64,000 nt of DNA from Plantago ovata (Eukaryota; Streptophyta; Magnoliopsida; Lamiales; Plantaginaceae): contig CM051458.1 of NCBI GenBank assembly GCA_028274465.1, positions 78,140,085-78,204,084 on the forward strand. Reading direction: 5' to 3'. The position numbers were made by a program, and so were the translations under genes. This document shows positions 1 to 13,301 of this stretch, in pieces; position 1 is the first letter of the stretch, and each line of letters opens with the position of its first letter. The notes beneath the pieces are model-generated. The model was not told where the DNA came from. It did not search any database and saw nothing but the letters and a program-made list of their open reading frames with translations.

Positions 1-1130
1 AACCCCTTGGCCCGAACGCACATCTAGCGAGATCACCTTCCTTGACATGGTTCTTCAGAGCAATCATACGGGAATGCTCCCTTCCCTTAGTATGGTACCT
101 ACAAACAGCGATTAGCACCTCGTATGACTCAAAACAGACTCAAAGATATGCTAGTGTAAAAACGAGACACACAAGTGATAAAATCAACAATCGAACTCCC
201 CAAACCACAATGTCTAGCCTAGCTTCTTCATCATGCAACATATCAACGTAACTACTACATGCAGTACATCACATCATGCTCTTACTAGACAACCAATAAC
301 CTCGATAACAAGGTTTCAATTCATACCACAGCAGCGCAAAAATTTGACTAGCATAAATCCTCAATCTCAACTAATAAGCATTCTATCGTCAAATCCACCA
401 ATATTACACCAATAATCATATCCATATCCTAGAAATTAAAGATAAAGACATAATGCATAACGAGATATATCATCTAATAGCAAAATACCCAAATCAACAA
501 TTCAAGCAAAATTGAACATGCAATTGATAGTAAATAACATGTCTAATCACATAAACAACATACCCATGCATCAAACAAGCATAATTGAAGCTCAAATTAG
601 AAAACCCCCAAATTCGAAAATTAGGGTTCTTAAAGATGATACCTCAGATCTGCAAATCTAACGAATTAGGATGAAATCTGATCGATTAGGATGATAGATC
701 ATGTAATAGGCTTCGAATTAAGCTAAAGAACACTCAATTTGGTCAAGAAACGAAGAAGTTATGAAGATTTAGAAGCAAAATTGCACTTTTCGGGTTTTTT
801 GGGAGTATGGATGAAGAAGAATGAAGAAAATAATGATTTGGGGTTGAAATCCGCGTTTTTTAAGATCTGGGACTGTGGGGCGGTTCGCCCCACCACGGGG
901 CGGTTCACCCCCAAGTGGGGCGGTTCGCCCCGTGCTCCCCAATGCGGGGAGACGGGTCCCGATGTCAGATAGTGCGGTTTTAATCCCGAAACTAATTTTA
1001 TCCAAAAAACCACTCGAAAATTCTCACTCGAAAAAAAGCATAAACGACACACACAAGAACAAATTCGCATATGAAAAGCAAATAGTTCAAGAATGAAATG
1101 CATGCAGAAAAGCAGTAAAGAAAGCAATGA
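1..1130 (-). other. Unassigned retroelement-like noncoding sequence
   Basis: No convincing gene is seen. Read on the minus strand it resembles the leader or LTR of a plant retrotransposon: a GC-rich patch at about 878-950 repeats the palindromic word GGGGCGGTTCGCCCC, followed by AT-rich sequence. The same word occurs in the LTRs and 3' untranslated parts of the Athila-like elements elsewhere in the window, so a related element is likely. I could not find LTR edges, a primer-binding site or coding sequence. Part of it may be a 3' flank that element A replaced or inserted into near 1130. Confidence 0.35.
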
Positions 1131-4100
1131 ATAATTCCGGGTTGCCTCCCGGATAGCGTCATTGTTTAAAGTCTTTGACTCGACTCCTGTCTGCGCCTAT
1201 CTCCTCTTTTTGCGGGTACTAGGCTTCCCCTTCATTGATCTCCTCTCCATGCCACGAACCTGTGAATAAGAAAGAATATAGGCTGCAAGACCACAATAGT
1301 GAGTAGTAATATCAGGCGGTTCAGGTGGATCAGGTATGGCTTGAAATACATGTTGTTTGCCATTTACTTCGATGGTGCAAGTTCTTTGGTAGATATCCAT
1401 CACCGAGCGTAGCTTGGTCAAGAATGTTTGCCCTAAGAGTATGACATCCCCCGTTCCAGGTGCAGATGCCGGCATAACTACGAAATTGGTGTATATAGAT
1501 GCTTCACCAATCTTGACCAACACATTTTTCACAACTCCATCGGGTCTCATAAATGATCCATCCGCCAGTCGCACAATAGCCCTTTCCTCAGATAGTTTTC
1601 CAATGTTACTCTTTTCAAACACATTCAAAGAAATTATGTTTGAGTAGGATCCTGTGTCTAGTGTGACACGGACATCTTCAAGCTCACCAATCCTTACCTT
1701 AACATCGAAACTTTTAGGGAGTGGTTCGGGATCCTCTTGCTCCTCATCACTTGTGTCAGAACCAAGGTCCTCCTCTTCTTCCTCAGCCTGTAGAAGTTCT
1801 TCCTTCATGCAACACTCGCACCTAACGACCTTCTCAGTGTTGCCTTGTTCCCTACTTGCTCTTCGGTCGATCGACTCTTGCATCTTTTGATGGGCAAGCC
1901 TAGTGCTCTCTTCCAACTTATCAAGCCTTGCCCTAGTCTTCTCAGAATCTTCCTCATAACGTTTGAGAAAACTTTGTGTGTGATTGACCATTTTCTGTAA
2001 GTTCTCCATCAGTAGAGCCGACTTCGACTTCGGTGATCATTACCATAGTTCAGCCTACTACGGTCTTGGTTAGGTCCATAAGTTTGGTTAGCCGGTGCAT
2101 ATCCTTGATAGTTACGATATCCTCTTCTCCAAAATCCACCTCGAGGATTCCTACCGTCTTGTCCGTAGCTAACTTCTTGAGTGCCAAACTCCGTAGCAAA
2201 GGCTTCTTCTTCTCCTCCTCGAGCCCAGTTGCCATCATCGTATGCCAGCTACGATCTACACATATGAGCCCCATGCCCATAGTTCTTGCATATTCGGCAT
2301 ACTTCGTTCGAAACAATTGTTCCGGTGGCGCTCTTGAGGACTTGCTTCAATTCGTTGGTAAAACACTCGAATTGATCCCCATTCCCCCTGTACATAGGGG
2401 CTTCTCGAGTCGGTGGAGCTTCAGGTCCACGTCTCCTAACCATTGCTCTTGGGTCCTTGAACTGCGAACCCTTAGCAAGCCTTTCGAAAACAGCCCAGAC
2501 GGCTTCTGCGGTTTCCTCCCAAATATTGCCTCGGCATTGGAAATCCACCACTTGTTGGTTCTCGAAGGTTAGTCCATTGTAGAAGTGTTGGACTAAGTCA
2601 GAGAGTTCAAAACCATAGTGAGGGCACTTGTTCGTGAGATCTTGGAACCTCTCGAATGCGGTGTAGATGGTCTCATCATAGTCCTGCTTGAATCCAGTGA
2701 TTTGCGCCTTTAGCGCGGTAGTCAGAGTGTATGGGAAGTATTTCTCCATGAAAGCTGAAAAAACCTTTTCCCAAGTGTCCAGCGAGCCGGCTCTAGAGAA
2801 CTCAGCCATGACTTGGCTCTGTCGCCAAGTCCCATAGCAAAAACCTTCATCCTCAACTCATCCGTTGTTATGTCAGCTCCGGGTCGTGGGAGTTGGTTGA
2901 CAAAATCATCGATATCGTTCAAGTACCCCATCACATCTTCCCTTGATAAGCCATAGAACCTCGGAAGTTGTTTGAATGCGTGGTTCTTGATTTCCAGATC
3001 TCGGGTTGCGGGCGAAAGAACAATCGCCGGTCCCCTCATACGATCCTTGGTGGGTTGTACCCATGCCTTCAGTGGTCTAGCTTCTTCCATTCCGTCGATT
3101 TCCTTGAAAGGAGTCGCCTTCTTTAATTTGGTGGTAGACTCTATCGATCTCAGCAATTGAATTAGCAAGCGGTGTTCCTGCAGAACGTGTATGCGGCATA
3201 CACAATCTGTGACAAACTAGGAAAAGTGATTAGAAACAAATAGGAAAAGCAGAGAGAGATTAAAAAGGAAAACTAAAACTAAAAGAAATAGGAATCTAAA
3301 GCTGTAAATAAAAACAAATTAAATAGAAAAAAGGAGTATAGTCCCCGGCAACGGTGCCAATTTGATGAACAGGAATTTGTCAGATTCTAATTCAGCAAAT
3401 AAATTTGTATTTAGCCAAAGGCAATCCACAACTACAACGAAAACAGTAGTGTAGTAGTAGAATGACTCGAGTGTCGTTCTCTCAGGACTATAACTAGCTT
3501 TATCTATTTAACAAGAGAATATAAATCAGCAGATAGAAAGCAATAGGGGTTTTCAAGCAGATAATGGAGGTTGGTGATAGTATGGTCCTTCTTAACATAA
3601 TGGGTCGATAATCATGCATAAATTCCTCGGTCTTGCATAGAGATCTTTGAATCAATCTTGTGTCCCGTTGCAAGTATTAAGCACTACGAAAATAATATGG
3701 GTCTGACTCATCAACAACTAACGTCCTAATGTGTTCCGTAATTATTCAACACTAGGAAGATAATTTGGTCTGATTGGTCGACAAGTGTCCAAGTGTGCAT
3801 AATTATCAATACAACATAGGAGAATTTTGGTGTTCAACTGATCAACGAAATAAAGCAATGACACGGAGTATAATGCGCGATATAGCCATTAGCATGATTA
3901 TCTTCCCTCGCTAAGAATTCACATACTACCACCAACGATAAATTTAGCTACTCATAGGCATGCAATCAATAGCAATCATAGAAGAAAACATATTGAAAGA
4001 ATATAAAATAAGTAGATAAAAGTTGTAAGATACAAAGTTACCGAAGGTTGTCAATCTCCGGATGATTGCGATCCTACGCGCTCCAATCTGCTATGAAAAA

Positions 4101-4634
4101 GTATCCCCTAAGCTATGGAACTCCCAGGACAGGCCCCGGGAAGTTCCTACCTAAAACTATAGAGAGAGGTGAGAAAGTAGGCTTGGAAAGATATGATTTT
4201 CGGAGAGAAAACTCGCAACTATATATAGGCCCGGAATTCTTCTAGGGCGGTTCGCCCAGTGATGGGGCGGTTCGCCCCACATTGTAAACGCGGAATTTTC
4301 GCGTTTTCGACGCGGTTTTGGATTTCTTCACCTTTTCAGACTCGGTTTATGACTTCTAGTAGCCTTCTAACCTCCAGATTCGGCCCCTAGACTCCAAATC
4401 CTATCCGGAAACCTTCAGATACTCCAAATATGCTTCTGGAACACCAATTCCTTGTAGACTTTAATATAAATGCTCTTAAATCTCCGAATTTCAACCAAAA
4501 CCTGTAAAATAAATTCTAAAGGGAAACATGACACTATTCTAATAAAATGTACTAAAATATAGCTAAATTAACATAGAGGATAGCTAAAATAGGTGAAAAA
4601 GACTCGAATGAAAGTGTAAAATACACATTCATCA
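1131..4634 (-). mobile_element. Athila-like Ty3/gypsy element A (gag-protease, 5' LTR), partial
   Basis: Minus-strand element. The 5' LTR lies at 3363-4634. It starts TGATGAA, ends TTCATCA and has a TATA box at 4219-4228. Next to it is a primer-binding site matching the 3' end of plant tRNA-Asp (about 3342-3359). Coding remains at 1197-3168 match a retrotransposon gag (the CPHYGFELSDLVQHFYNGL region), a CCHC-type knuckle (CRICKNYGHGAHMC) and a retroviral-type aspartic protease (LDTGSYSNIISLNVFE). No reverse transcriptase or integrase is visible, as in the related element C at 30708-36746, so the family is probably non-autonomous. The copy is broken, with several breaks, and its 3' LTR is not recognisable. 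Family placement rests on gag similarity and the tRNA-Asp primer site. Confidence 0.85.
3363..4634 (-). repeat. 5' LTR of element A
   Basis: The 1,272-bp LTR is bounded by TGATGAA and TTCATCA, with the PBS on its inner side at 3342-3359. It is clearly homologous to the LTRs at 6439-7650, 30708-31948, 35486-36746, 43122-44834, 55156-56451 and 63589-64000. GGGGCGG-type palindromes sit at 4243-4281, immediately upstream (on the minus strand) of the TATA box. Confidence 0.88.
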
Positions 4635-7600
4635 CATGTCATTGTGTTTTATTTTATATTTTCGTATGTTTTTGGTGATAAAAAAGGTTTTAAGATGATA
4701 ATTTTGCGTTATGGGAGGAAAAATGCGTCTCCAGGAGTCTGGAGATGCCAGGCGAACCGCCACCCACGTGGGGTGAATCGCCTGGCAAGTCCAGACAACC
4801 TGGGACGTTCTGGACGCCCCAGGCGAATCGCCCCCCACCTGGGGCGGTTCGCCCCGGGTGTCCAGAAACCCGGAGGTCCGGATTTTCGTTCGGAACCCTA
4901 TTTTTCTCCTGTTATGTTAAATTATTGATCTTTTTACTTCTTTTATCGCCCGTTTTGGTTTCTCACGAGTTTCCTTGAGTACTATAGGTTACAGGTACAA
5001 GTTAGCTCTTACCTTAAATCCACTTTCGACGTTTGGGGCGAGCGATGACATTCAGGTTTGGGAGGGAGTTATCGCTGGCTATCTCTATACTTGTTTTGCT
5101 TATGATAAACTCGTGAAACCCTTTGTTTGCATGTGCACGTTTACCGCTTTCTTAGTATTTAGTTGCATTCACTACATTCATCCTAGTATAGTTTTGCATG
5201 TTTTTGTGTGGAGTTTATTGTCAAATTTTTTGAACTTTTTTATTGGGTAGATTAACTAGTTATGACCTTTGACCATGCGTTTCATCTCTATGAATTTGTT
5301 TGAGGTTTTTCTCGCTTGGCTTTGTCACATTTATGTTTGCACTTAGTTAAGCTTGGTAGTCTCGACAACTTAGTGGTGTTTTCTCTACTGCGGTTCACGA
5401 AGGCCTTTATAATAGGATGATGCATGTTAGGATCTTATGGTTGTTTTCCCGAGTAATTATGTACCTAAGAGGCAACAAGTCTTCACTTTGCTTTGAGATT
5501 GTTAAATGCCTAGGAAGGAGGTAGAGTGAGATTGTGTGATCCTTTGATTGAAACCTATTCTTTCAAATAGGTTTGGGGAGGGGGTTATACCGTTATGATG
5601 ACTTGTTTTTCGATTTTGAGTGTTGTGAGTTTGTTTTCCTTTTTCGTAAAGTTTGTGCTTCAACCAATTCTTTCGAATAGGTTTGGGGAGGTCGTTTGTG
5701 AGTCATTGTAATTTCTTTTTCGTTGTGCTACTGCTGGCTATATAAAAAAAAAAAAAAGAAAAAAAAAAGAAAAAATTTCCAGGAAAAAGAAAAAATCTGG
5801 AAAAGAAAAAAAAAAGAGAGGCCCCAAAAAAGCAAAAAAGGGTCCAAAGAAAGCCAAAAAGGAGTTTAGCAAAGTGTTTGTCTAGTTTTTCAATTCTTGT
5901 AATGTTCGTAATCGAGTTGTAATTTTTTGTCTTTTGATTGTTTGAGTGTCATCTGTTCTAGATCACCCTCGTCCTGCCATTCAGGAAGTGGTAATTAGTT
6001 TATGACTTTGCTTGAGAGATGGGTAGAATAGGGGAGTGTGAACTTTTAGGGAACCCTCATTCATTTGATGAGAGCCAGTATTGGTTCGACCTCTTTGAGG
6101 AAAAGTCATAACTTGGTGAACAACAGTAAGTCCTCAGTTTCATAGGCACGGGACAACCATTCGTATTTTAACATGTTTCATTACGTCGTCACTCACTAGG
6201 TCAGAGACTATCTTGTTTAACGTAGTGCATATGTGAATGTGTATGAGTCAATCGAGGCATTCTTCAACCAATATCCATGTTATGATTTGTATGGTCATTG
6301 TTCATAAGTTTTTTATAGACTCAATAGATTAGTTCATTTCATTTGGCAGGAGACTCCATTTTGTGTGTTGCATTGGTTTTTTGCATTAGAGTCTAGCTTA
6401 GTTGCTTGAGGACAAGCAAAGGTTCGGTTTGGGAAGTTTGATGAACGTGTATTTTACACTTTCATTCGAGTCTTTTTCACCAATTTAGCTATCCTCTAGG
6501 TTAATTTAGCTTATATTTTAGTGCATTTTATTAGAATAGTGTCACGTTTCCCTTTCTTTGCATTTTTCAGGTTTTAGGTAAAAAATGTGTTTTTATGGGC
6601 AATTATGTTGAAGAGAACGAAGATTCGGCGTTTCATGGTCATCCATGGTGTATCTAGAAGGTTTCGGGCGAGATTTGAGGTCTAGGGGTCGAGTTTCAAG
6701 GCTTAAAGGTCACTAGAAGGCAAAATTCGAGTCCAAAAAGGAAATCAAGTCAAGAAAACCCGTCCACCGCCACTGGAGCTCCCGGGCGGTTCGCCTGGGA
6801 TGTGGGGCGGTTCGCCCCACGCCAGGCGGTTGGCCCGGCGTCTGGGGCAGTTCGCCCCACGTCTTCCGCACTCCTATATATAGTTTCACCTGTTTCTACG
6901 TTTTTCATACCTTTTCACATTATTTTGAGAGACAAATTCTCCAGAGCCTGTTCTGGGAATTCTTAGCATAGGAGACTTTTTTTCTTATCAATTTGGAGGA
7001 TTAAGCATAGCAATTGGACCTCGCTGTTAATCAATTTTTGCTTGTGAGTTAGCAATTCTTCGGAGATTGACAACCTTCGTTGGTAACATTGTATCTCACG
7101 ATTTTTCTACTTTTATTTATTTCTTTCAACATGTTTTCATTCAATCTTGCTTTGATTCTTGTTGATTGCAATTTATCTATGAGTAGCTAAATCTATCGTT
7201 GGTGATAGTATGTGATTTCTTAGCTAGGGTTCTTGATTATGCATGAGTGGCTGTAATGCGATTTAGACTTGACATATTGCTTTATTTCTTCGATCTATCT
7301 AAGCCCTCTATCTTCGTAGTGTTGAATTGAACGGAACACATTGGACAATTCATGATATTAGATTTCTATGCAAACGTTCAAGTACTTCATGCATGATTAT
7401 TAACCTGATGCTTTGAATGATCATACTATCGCTAACTTCCATTATTATTGATAAGAAAATCTGTGCTAAGTCGTTTGTTGAGTTTATAGTTTAGGTTAAA
7501 TTAGATAAAGCTAGTTATAGTCCTTAGAGATCGACACTCGAGGTTATTTTACTTCTACACTACGTGCCTTGGTTTTCGTTGTAGTTGTGAATAGGCTTTG

Positions 7601-7650
7601 GCTAAAAACAAATTTATTTGATTAATTGAGTCTGACAATCTCGTTCATCA
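4635..7650 (+). mobile_element. 3' part of Athila-like element B (3' UTR, PPT, 3' LTR)
   Basis: This is a plus-strand remnant of the same family as A and C. The 4635-6438 part is noncoding and matches, in reverse, the 3' untranslated part of element C (31949-33480). It holds GC-rich dyads (about 4740-4870), two hairpin plus TTTGGGGAGG boxes (5552-5580 and 5662-5691) and a purine tract (5742-5860). A polypurine tract (GGTTTGGGAAGT-type) directly precedes the LTR at 6439. No coding sequence remains, and the 5' side stops where element A begins. B is therefore a truncated fossil whose right edge abuts the integrase region of element F. Confidence 0.8.
6439..7650 (+). repeat. 3' LTR of element B
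   Basis: 1,212-bp LTR with 9-bp inverted ends TGATGAACG and CGTTCATCA. A TATA box lies at 6873-6882, and GGGGCGG-type palindromes at 6786-6858 lie just upstream of it. It is followed directly by Tat integrase sequence (element F), which it truncates or interrupts. Confidence 0.88.
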
Positions 7651-8497
7651 ACCGACTATGTCGATACCCCAAATATCAAAAGGGCAAGTGATCGAAATGG
7701 GCATGAGTGGCTTCGCCGGGACATTGATGCAATTGGCACTCCTCGCACTTCCTTACAAACCAAGCAGTATCCTCGCGAACAGTCGGCCAGTAGTAGCCCT
7801 GGCGGATGACTTTTTGTGCAAGGGTTCTCCCACCAGCATGGTCCCCGCAACTTCCTTGGTGCATTTCTCCCAAAAATTTTGGACTTCTTGCTCGGCGACT
7901 CATCTTAAGTAGACTCCCTCGAAGGATCTCTTGTACAAGTGGTCTCCTTGTATGATGTAGCAGCCCGCTTTTCCTTTGACTCTTCGTTCTTAATCTTTAT
8001 CACGAGGAAGGCTACCGTGCATGAGATAGGTAGCGATCCCCTGCATCCAACTTGGTTGAGTGTCAATGGCCAAGACATTTGGCTTTGATGACCATAGGGA
8101 TGATGCATTGATTTTCATAAGTATCACATTCCGGGTATCCACTCCTTCGGAAGCTGAAGCGTATTTTGATAGAGCATCTGCTCTTTGATTGAGATCTCTC
8201 AAGAACTTTCAATCTCACAACTTTCAAACTTTTGGATTTCTTCCGTGATGGTGCTCTTGTACTCGGCCAGTGAGTCTTTCTTGGTTTTGAACTTTCCCGA
8301 GATTTGCTTCTCGGACAATTGAGAGTCAGTGAAGAGGTGGAGCTTCTTCACTTCAAGTGCTTTTGCCATACGTAGAGCGATGAGGATAGCTTCATACTCA
8401 GCTTCATTGTTGGAGACCGGGAAGCTTAGAGTAACGGCGTACTCGAGCTCTGCTCCTCCAGGAATTTTGAAGTATATTCCTATCCTGCCATTTTTCC
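7651..8497 (-). mobile_element. Second RNase H and integrase zinc-binding region of element F
   Basis: This holds the end of the second RNase H (LNQRADALSKYAS, 7990-8202) and the integrase H2C2 zinc-binding domain (HQGSCGDHAGGR ... FVRKCEECQ, 7676-7903). The integrase core would follow, but element B's LTR starts at 7650. The extra RNase H supports the Tat/Ogre assignment. Broken fossil. Confidence 0.8.
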
Positions 8498-10158
8498 CTA
8501 GGAAGATCCATCAACGTGAAGAATCCAGACATCCCCGTGATCAGTAAGCTCTTTGGATTTTGAAGAGACGTTCTCCTTACCCTTAGGCTCCTCGATTTGT
8601 TCCGCTAGGAACACTTCATGCCTTTTTCTTTTTGTTTGTGACATCTCTTTGAGTTCTTTCCGAACATCTTCTAAAGCTTGCATTGCCTCACTCTGTCGTG
8701 GTCGCTCCTCGACCATCATCATGACATTTTGGCTTTCTGGAGGGTTTTCCTCTGACACTTCTTTAAAGGGATACTCTACGAGGAAGTCGGCAATAACTTG
8801 GGATTTTTTAGCTAGTGGTGCTTGGTAGTCAATGTCATACTCGCTCAACTCGATTGCCCATCTTGCTAGCCTTCCTGAATTTTCCGGCTTTCCGAGGACT
8901 TGCTTGAGAGGCTGCTTCATCAGGATCACAATCTTATGAGCTCCAATGTAAGGCTTCAGTCTCCTCGCCGTATAGACAAGAGCGAAGGATAGCCTCTCGA
9001 TATCCATGTAACGTGTCTCGGCTCCAGCAAGTATCTTGCTTAAGTAGTAGATTGGCAAGTGGTCGTTTCCTTGGATTCGCACCAAGACCGAGCTAATGGC
9101 TTCCCCCGTTGCTGCCAAGTACAAGTAAAGTACTTCTCCTTTCATGGGTTTTGATAAGAGTGGAGGGGAGAGTAGATACTCTTTGAGCTTCTCGAAGGCT
9201 TCCTCACACTCCTTTGTCCACTCGAAGTGGTCGCTCTTTCTCAAAACTTTGAAGAACGGAAGGTTTTTCTCGGCGGATCTCGAGATGAATCTACTCAATG
9301 CGATAGACGTCCCCACCAACTGTTGTACCTCATTGATGGTTTGGGACTGAGGCAGATCGAGGATGGCCTTGATTTTCTCTGGGTTTGCTTCGATTCCTCT
9401 CTCCGTTACCATGTAACCGAAGAACTTCCCACCTTTGACTCCGAAGGTACATTTCGTCGGATTGAGCTTCATGCCATACTTTCTCAAGATCGAGAAGCAT
9501 TTTGCCAGGTATCCTACGTGTTGCTCCTCGGTCTTACTCTTGACTAGCATATCATCGACATATACTTCCATCGTTTTTCCAAGTTCCTCCTTGAACATTT
9601 TGTTAACCAACCTTTGGTAGGTTGCTCCGGCGTTTTTGAGACCAAAAGGCATCACGTTGAAGCAATATACATTTCCGTTGCAAAGAAGGCGGTCTTTGGC
9701 ACATCATCTTTGGCCATTTTGACTTGGTAGAATCCCTAGTATGCATCCATAAAACTCAAGAGGGCACATCCTGATGTGGAATCGACCAGCTGGTTGATCC
9801 GGGGAAGTGGGTAGGGATCTTTCGGGCAAAACTTGTTGAGTCTTGTGAAGTTGTTGCACATCCTCCACTTGCCAGGTCCTTTCTCCACGAGGAATACATT
9901 GCAAAACCAGTCGGAGTATCTTACTTCTTTGATGTGACCAGCCTTGAGCAATCTTTGCACTTCTGCCTCAATGATGGCATTATCTTCCGCACTGAAGTCG
10001 CTTCGCTTTTCTCGTATATGGGTGATTGACGGATTGATGTTCAGACGGTGAACTGCGACTCTTGGGTCAATCCCCTTGAGGTCCTCGGTACTCCACGCGA
10101 AGATGTCGTTGTTATCTCTCAAACATTGAATGAGCTTCATTCTCACTTCTGTAGTCAT
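8498..10158 (-). mobile_element. Reverse transcriptase and RNase H region of element F
   Basis: The 5' part (9736-10158) has the HRLNINPSITHIREKRSDFS entry motif and GKWRMCNNFTRLNKFCPKDP. The 3' part (8498-9655) begins with the MMPFGLKNAGATYQRLVN block and contains the catalytic YVDDMLVKS motif near 9560. The tether and first RNase H follow (FEKLKEYLLSPPLLSKP, ALVYTARRLKPYIGAHKIV), then the start of the second RNase H (WILHVDGSS near 8500). The order is that of Ty3/gypsy Tat elements. Broken fossil. Confidence 0.88.
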
Positions 10159-10232
10159 CTTGGTACCAATCTTGGTAACCTTGTCGGCACTTCCTTCGAC
10201 AATTTGGATTTCTTCGAGGGTTTCTCTTGCTT

Positions 10233-11141
10233 CTATCTTGTTTTCCTCGAAGAATTTCTTCTTCTTGTAAGAGGTGGTACTGGGGGTATAACTTGATACT
10301 CCTCGAGCTCCTTGACAGCTCCTAATAGGGTATCTCTCTCTTTCTTTTGGATTGCTTTCCTTCGCCTAAGTGACGGACTCGGATTTTTTGAATTTTTCTT
10401 CACTCGTCGAACTGTAAAAAAAAGGTAAGGAGCATTGTGAATTAAGGGCTGCTCCTCGAGCGATTGGCCTAGATTCGGCTCTCCGATGGCAACCTTGGAA
10501 GTGAACTTTGCTGACATACTGTAGCATTCCCATGTCTCTCTTATGTTTCCCTCTTCTTGTCCAATTCCCAATGGAGTGGGGAACTTCAACTTGTTGTGGA
10601 CCGTAAACACTACAGCTCGAAACTGAGAGAGGTCGGGCCTACCCAAAACTGCGAAGTATTCAAGGGGCATGTCTACGACCACGAAGGGGACGTGTTGAGT
10701 TACTCTCCGCGGAGCAATTCCCATTGAGACCGTCAAGTTGATCATTCCGAGGGGCATGATGGATTGTCCTCCGAAACCTACCAAGGCGCTCCTCACTTCT
10801 CTAAGACCTTCCCTTGGGTTCATATGCATCCTCTTCAAAGTACCTATGAAGATTAAGTTAGTCGAATATCCGGTGCCAACGAGGATCCTTCCTAAGTTGT
10901 AGGATTGAACATCAAGGGATACCACTAGCCGAACACATGGGACGTAGATGTTTCCTCCTCCGGCGTGTCTCAGAGGTAGTTCACTATCATCAAAAGAGAT
11001 CACGTTGGTTCCTGGTTGTGCAACTTGGGCATACTTCACATCTCTAATTTTGAGATTATCTGCTGTGATCTCCCTTTGATTTCGAGTGTCGCCTCTCGCG
11101 GGTCCTCCGACGATCGTAAGAGTATGGATGCTTCCATTCAC
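10233..11141 (-). mobile_element. Protease region of element F
   Basis: This follows gag directly and shows the retropepsin-like arrangement of Tat elements: a LRHAGGGNIYVPCVRLVV region, the protease core around LVGTGYSTNLIFIGTLKRM, then the VLGRPDLSQFRAV segment that closes the fold in this clade. A Lys/Arg-rich linker leads toward reverse transcriptase. In the family this enzyme cuts the gag-pol polyprotein. Fossil. Confidence 0.75.
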
Positions 11142-13059
11142 GGGACGATTCTCATAATTATTGAAATTATGAATATCATCGTAACGAGGGTTCCCTTGGG
11201 GTGGTGCTCGATCCCCACTTGTGGTGGCGGAGAGAGGATTGCAAGAGGTTCTTCCTTCCGAATATAGTTGACCAATTGTCCATTGCGTATCATCCTCTCA
11301 ATTTCGTTCTTGAGCTCGACGCACTCATCAGAAGTATGCCCCTTTCCTTTGTGAAATTGACAAAATTTCTCCGAACTTTTGTTCTTTCGGTTTTCTTGGA
11401 TTGGAGGTGGCCATGAGACATCTAGCTTCCTCGAGAATATATAGTTCAAGATGTGGGATCTTGGTCTATTTAAGTCCGTGTAGTTGCTATATCTCCTTGG
11501 AGGAGACCTCCCCGGAGGAGTCCTCTTGTCTCGAAACTCGTTTCTCGAGGGACCCTCTTTGATCAAACCATGTTTTTGATCCCTTCTTTGCTTTCCGGGA
11601 TTCTGTGGCCGAGGAGGATATTCCTTCTCCCTTTCTTTTTCCTTCCCTTTTTCCTTGGGAGGATTGGTTCTTACAGTGACTGTTTTTCGGAATTCCTCTG
11701 TCTCGAGGAAATCTTTGCAAACTTTCGCTAGTTGAGCTTCATTCTCGACACATGATGCTGAGAGCACCTCTTGGAACTTGGCATGGTAGTGTTACTATAC
11801 AAGTATTCTTTCCTCTCATTGATCGAGTGGTCTTCAACTTGGAGGGCTGCTTCATGAAAACGGTTGATGAAGTCCCTCAGATCTTCATTATTCTTTTGAA
11901 CAATTTCGGCCAAGTATCTCACTCTTCTCTTGGTGTTCATGACCTTCTCGAATCGCTTAGAGAATTCTTTGCAGATATCTCTATAGGACTTGATCGAGCG
12001 TTGAGGAAGGCGCGACCACCATTTCATGGCTTCTCCTGAGAGGTTAGCCGGGAAGAGTAGTGCTTTGGTATTTGAATCATGACCATATGCATCCATTTTG
12101 GTACCAAATATCACCAAGTAGTCCTTTGGACAACTTGTTCCATCATAACTTTCGAAAGTAGGGAAGCCTCTCTCGATTTTTGCTTGATGGCTCCTTATCT
12201 CGTCGCACAACGGACTTGGGTCTTGGTCTTGCTCATTTTCTTGCACGGTCCCTCGTAGGGTTTCTATCTGAGCATCAAGTTCGGTCTTCCTCGCATTGAG
12301 TTCTTCTAGAGTGAGCCTCCTCTCCGTGATCGGGTCGATCAAGGGGGTTACCTCAGCTACGGTTCTCAAAGCATTGTTTCCGGCCACCGCCTCGAGTTGA
12401 TTCTGAGGAGTCACTTGGTTGGGCGTGACTTGATTTGGGAGAGTGGGTGGTGTAGCGACCACCTGAGCTTGGTTCTCTTGAGGAACTACATTTTGCAGTG
12501 ACGCGCATACCCTCCTATCAATTAGATCTCTCAAATCATCCGGGTCACCTTGTGGTCCTAATCTAGATTGGACTCTTGAAGGTCCAAGCCTAGATTGTAT
12601 CGGCCTTGTGTTGGCTATTGAGTGTGCTTCATCTTGTACTATAGGTGCTCTTGGTTGGGATTGACGATGCGCCACCAAAGTATCACGAGGTTGCTCCTGT
12701 ACTTGGACTTTTTGTACTCCTCGGGCTTGGAGTTCTGCATTGACCCTAGCAGCCTCATTATCTCCTACGTATCCTTGAAAAGTAAGAAGGAACAAGCCGT
12801 ATTGAGCTTCGCCCATCCCAAAGTCTGATGGTCGGACTACACGTCCGTTAGGAAGGGTGAAGTTCAATGCGGTTGGCTGAGGAGGATTCACTGCTACGTG
12901 AGGAGGATTCATTGCTACATGAGGAGGATGTCCTCTTGGCGCGACATTGTTTGTAACTCTTAATGCTCCATAAGCACTTCCAGCTGGGAATCCTTGGGGA
13001 TTATTTTCACCGGATCTCTCTTCTTGGGAGTTTGTAACATTGGTGAATGCCCCCTCCAT
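11138..13059 (-). mobile_element. gag region of element F
   Basis: The first part (11728-13059) has a Pro/Gln/Asn-rich N-terminal region and then the retrotransposon gag core (KMDAYGHDSNTKALLFPANL, SGEAMKWWSRLP, FSKRFEKVMNTKRRVRYLAE). The next part (11138-11767) is rich in Lys, Arg and Pro and carries the FCQFHKGKGHTSDECVELK motif found in Tat gag proteins. Gag forms the virus-like particle. Promoter, PBS and gag are in the expected order, with the PBS about 220 bp upstream of the gag start. Fossil. Confidence 0.85.
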
Positions 13060-13301
13060 AAAATCTTGATTCCTCTCAACATTGTTATTTCTAGGTGCCC
13101 TTGGAGCAGCTACCCTTCCTTCTCCTCGGCCATTTAAAGGGGGACGGCCCCTGGGACGAAGAGGGTTCCTGGGTGCTGCATTGGCAATTCAATTGCTTCT
13201 TCTGGGAGGCATCTTCGTGAAGTGTCATGTGGAGAGTTTTTCGGCTCGACCAGTAGGGCTAGAAATGACCTTTCGATCAGATTCCCACAGACGGCGCCAA
13301 A

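Noticed and set aside
4635-4640. Target-site duplication between elements A and B
   Set aside because: The partner copy at A's missing 3' end is not identifiable, so no duplication can be claimed.
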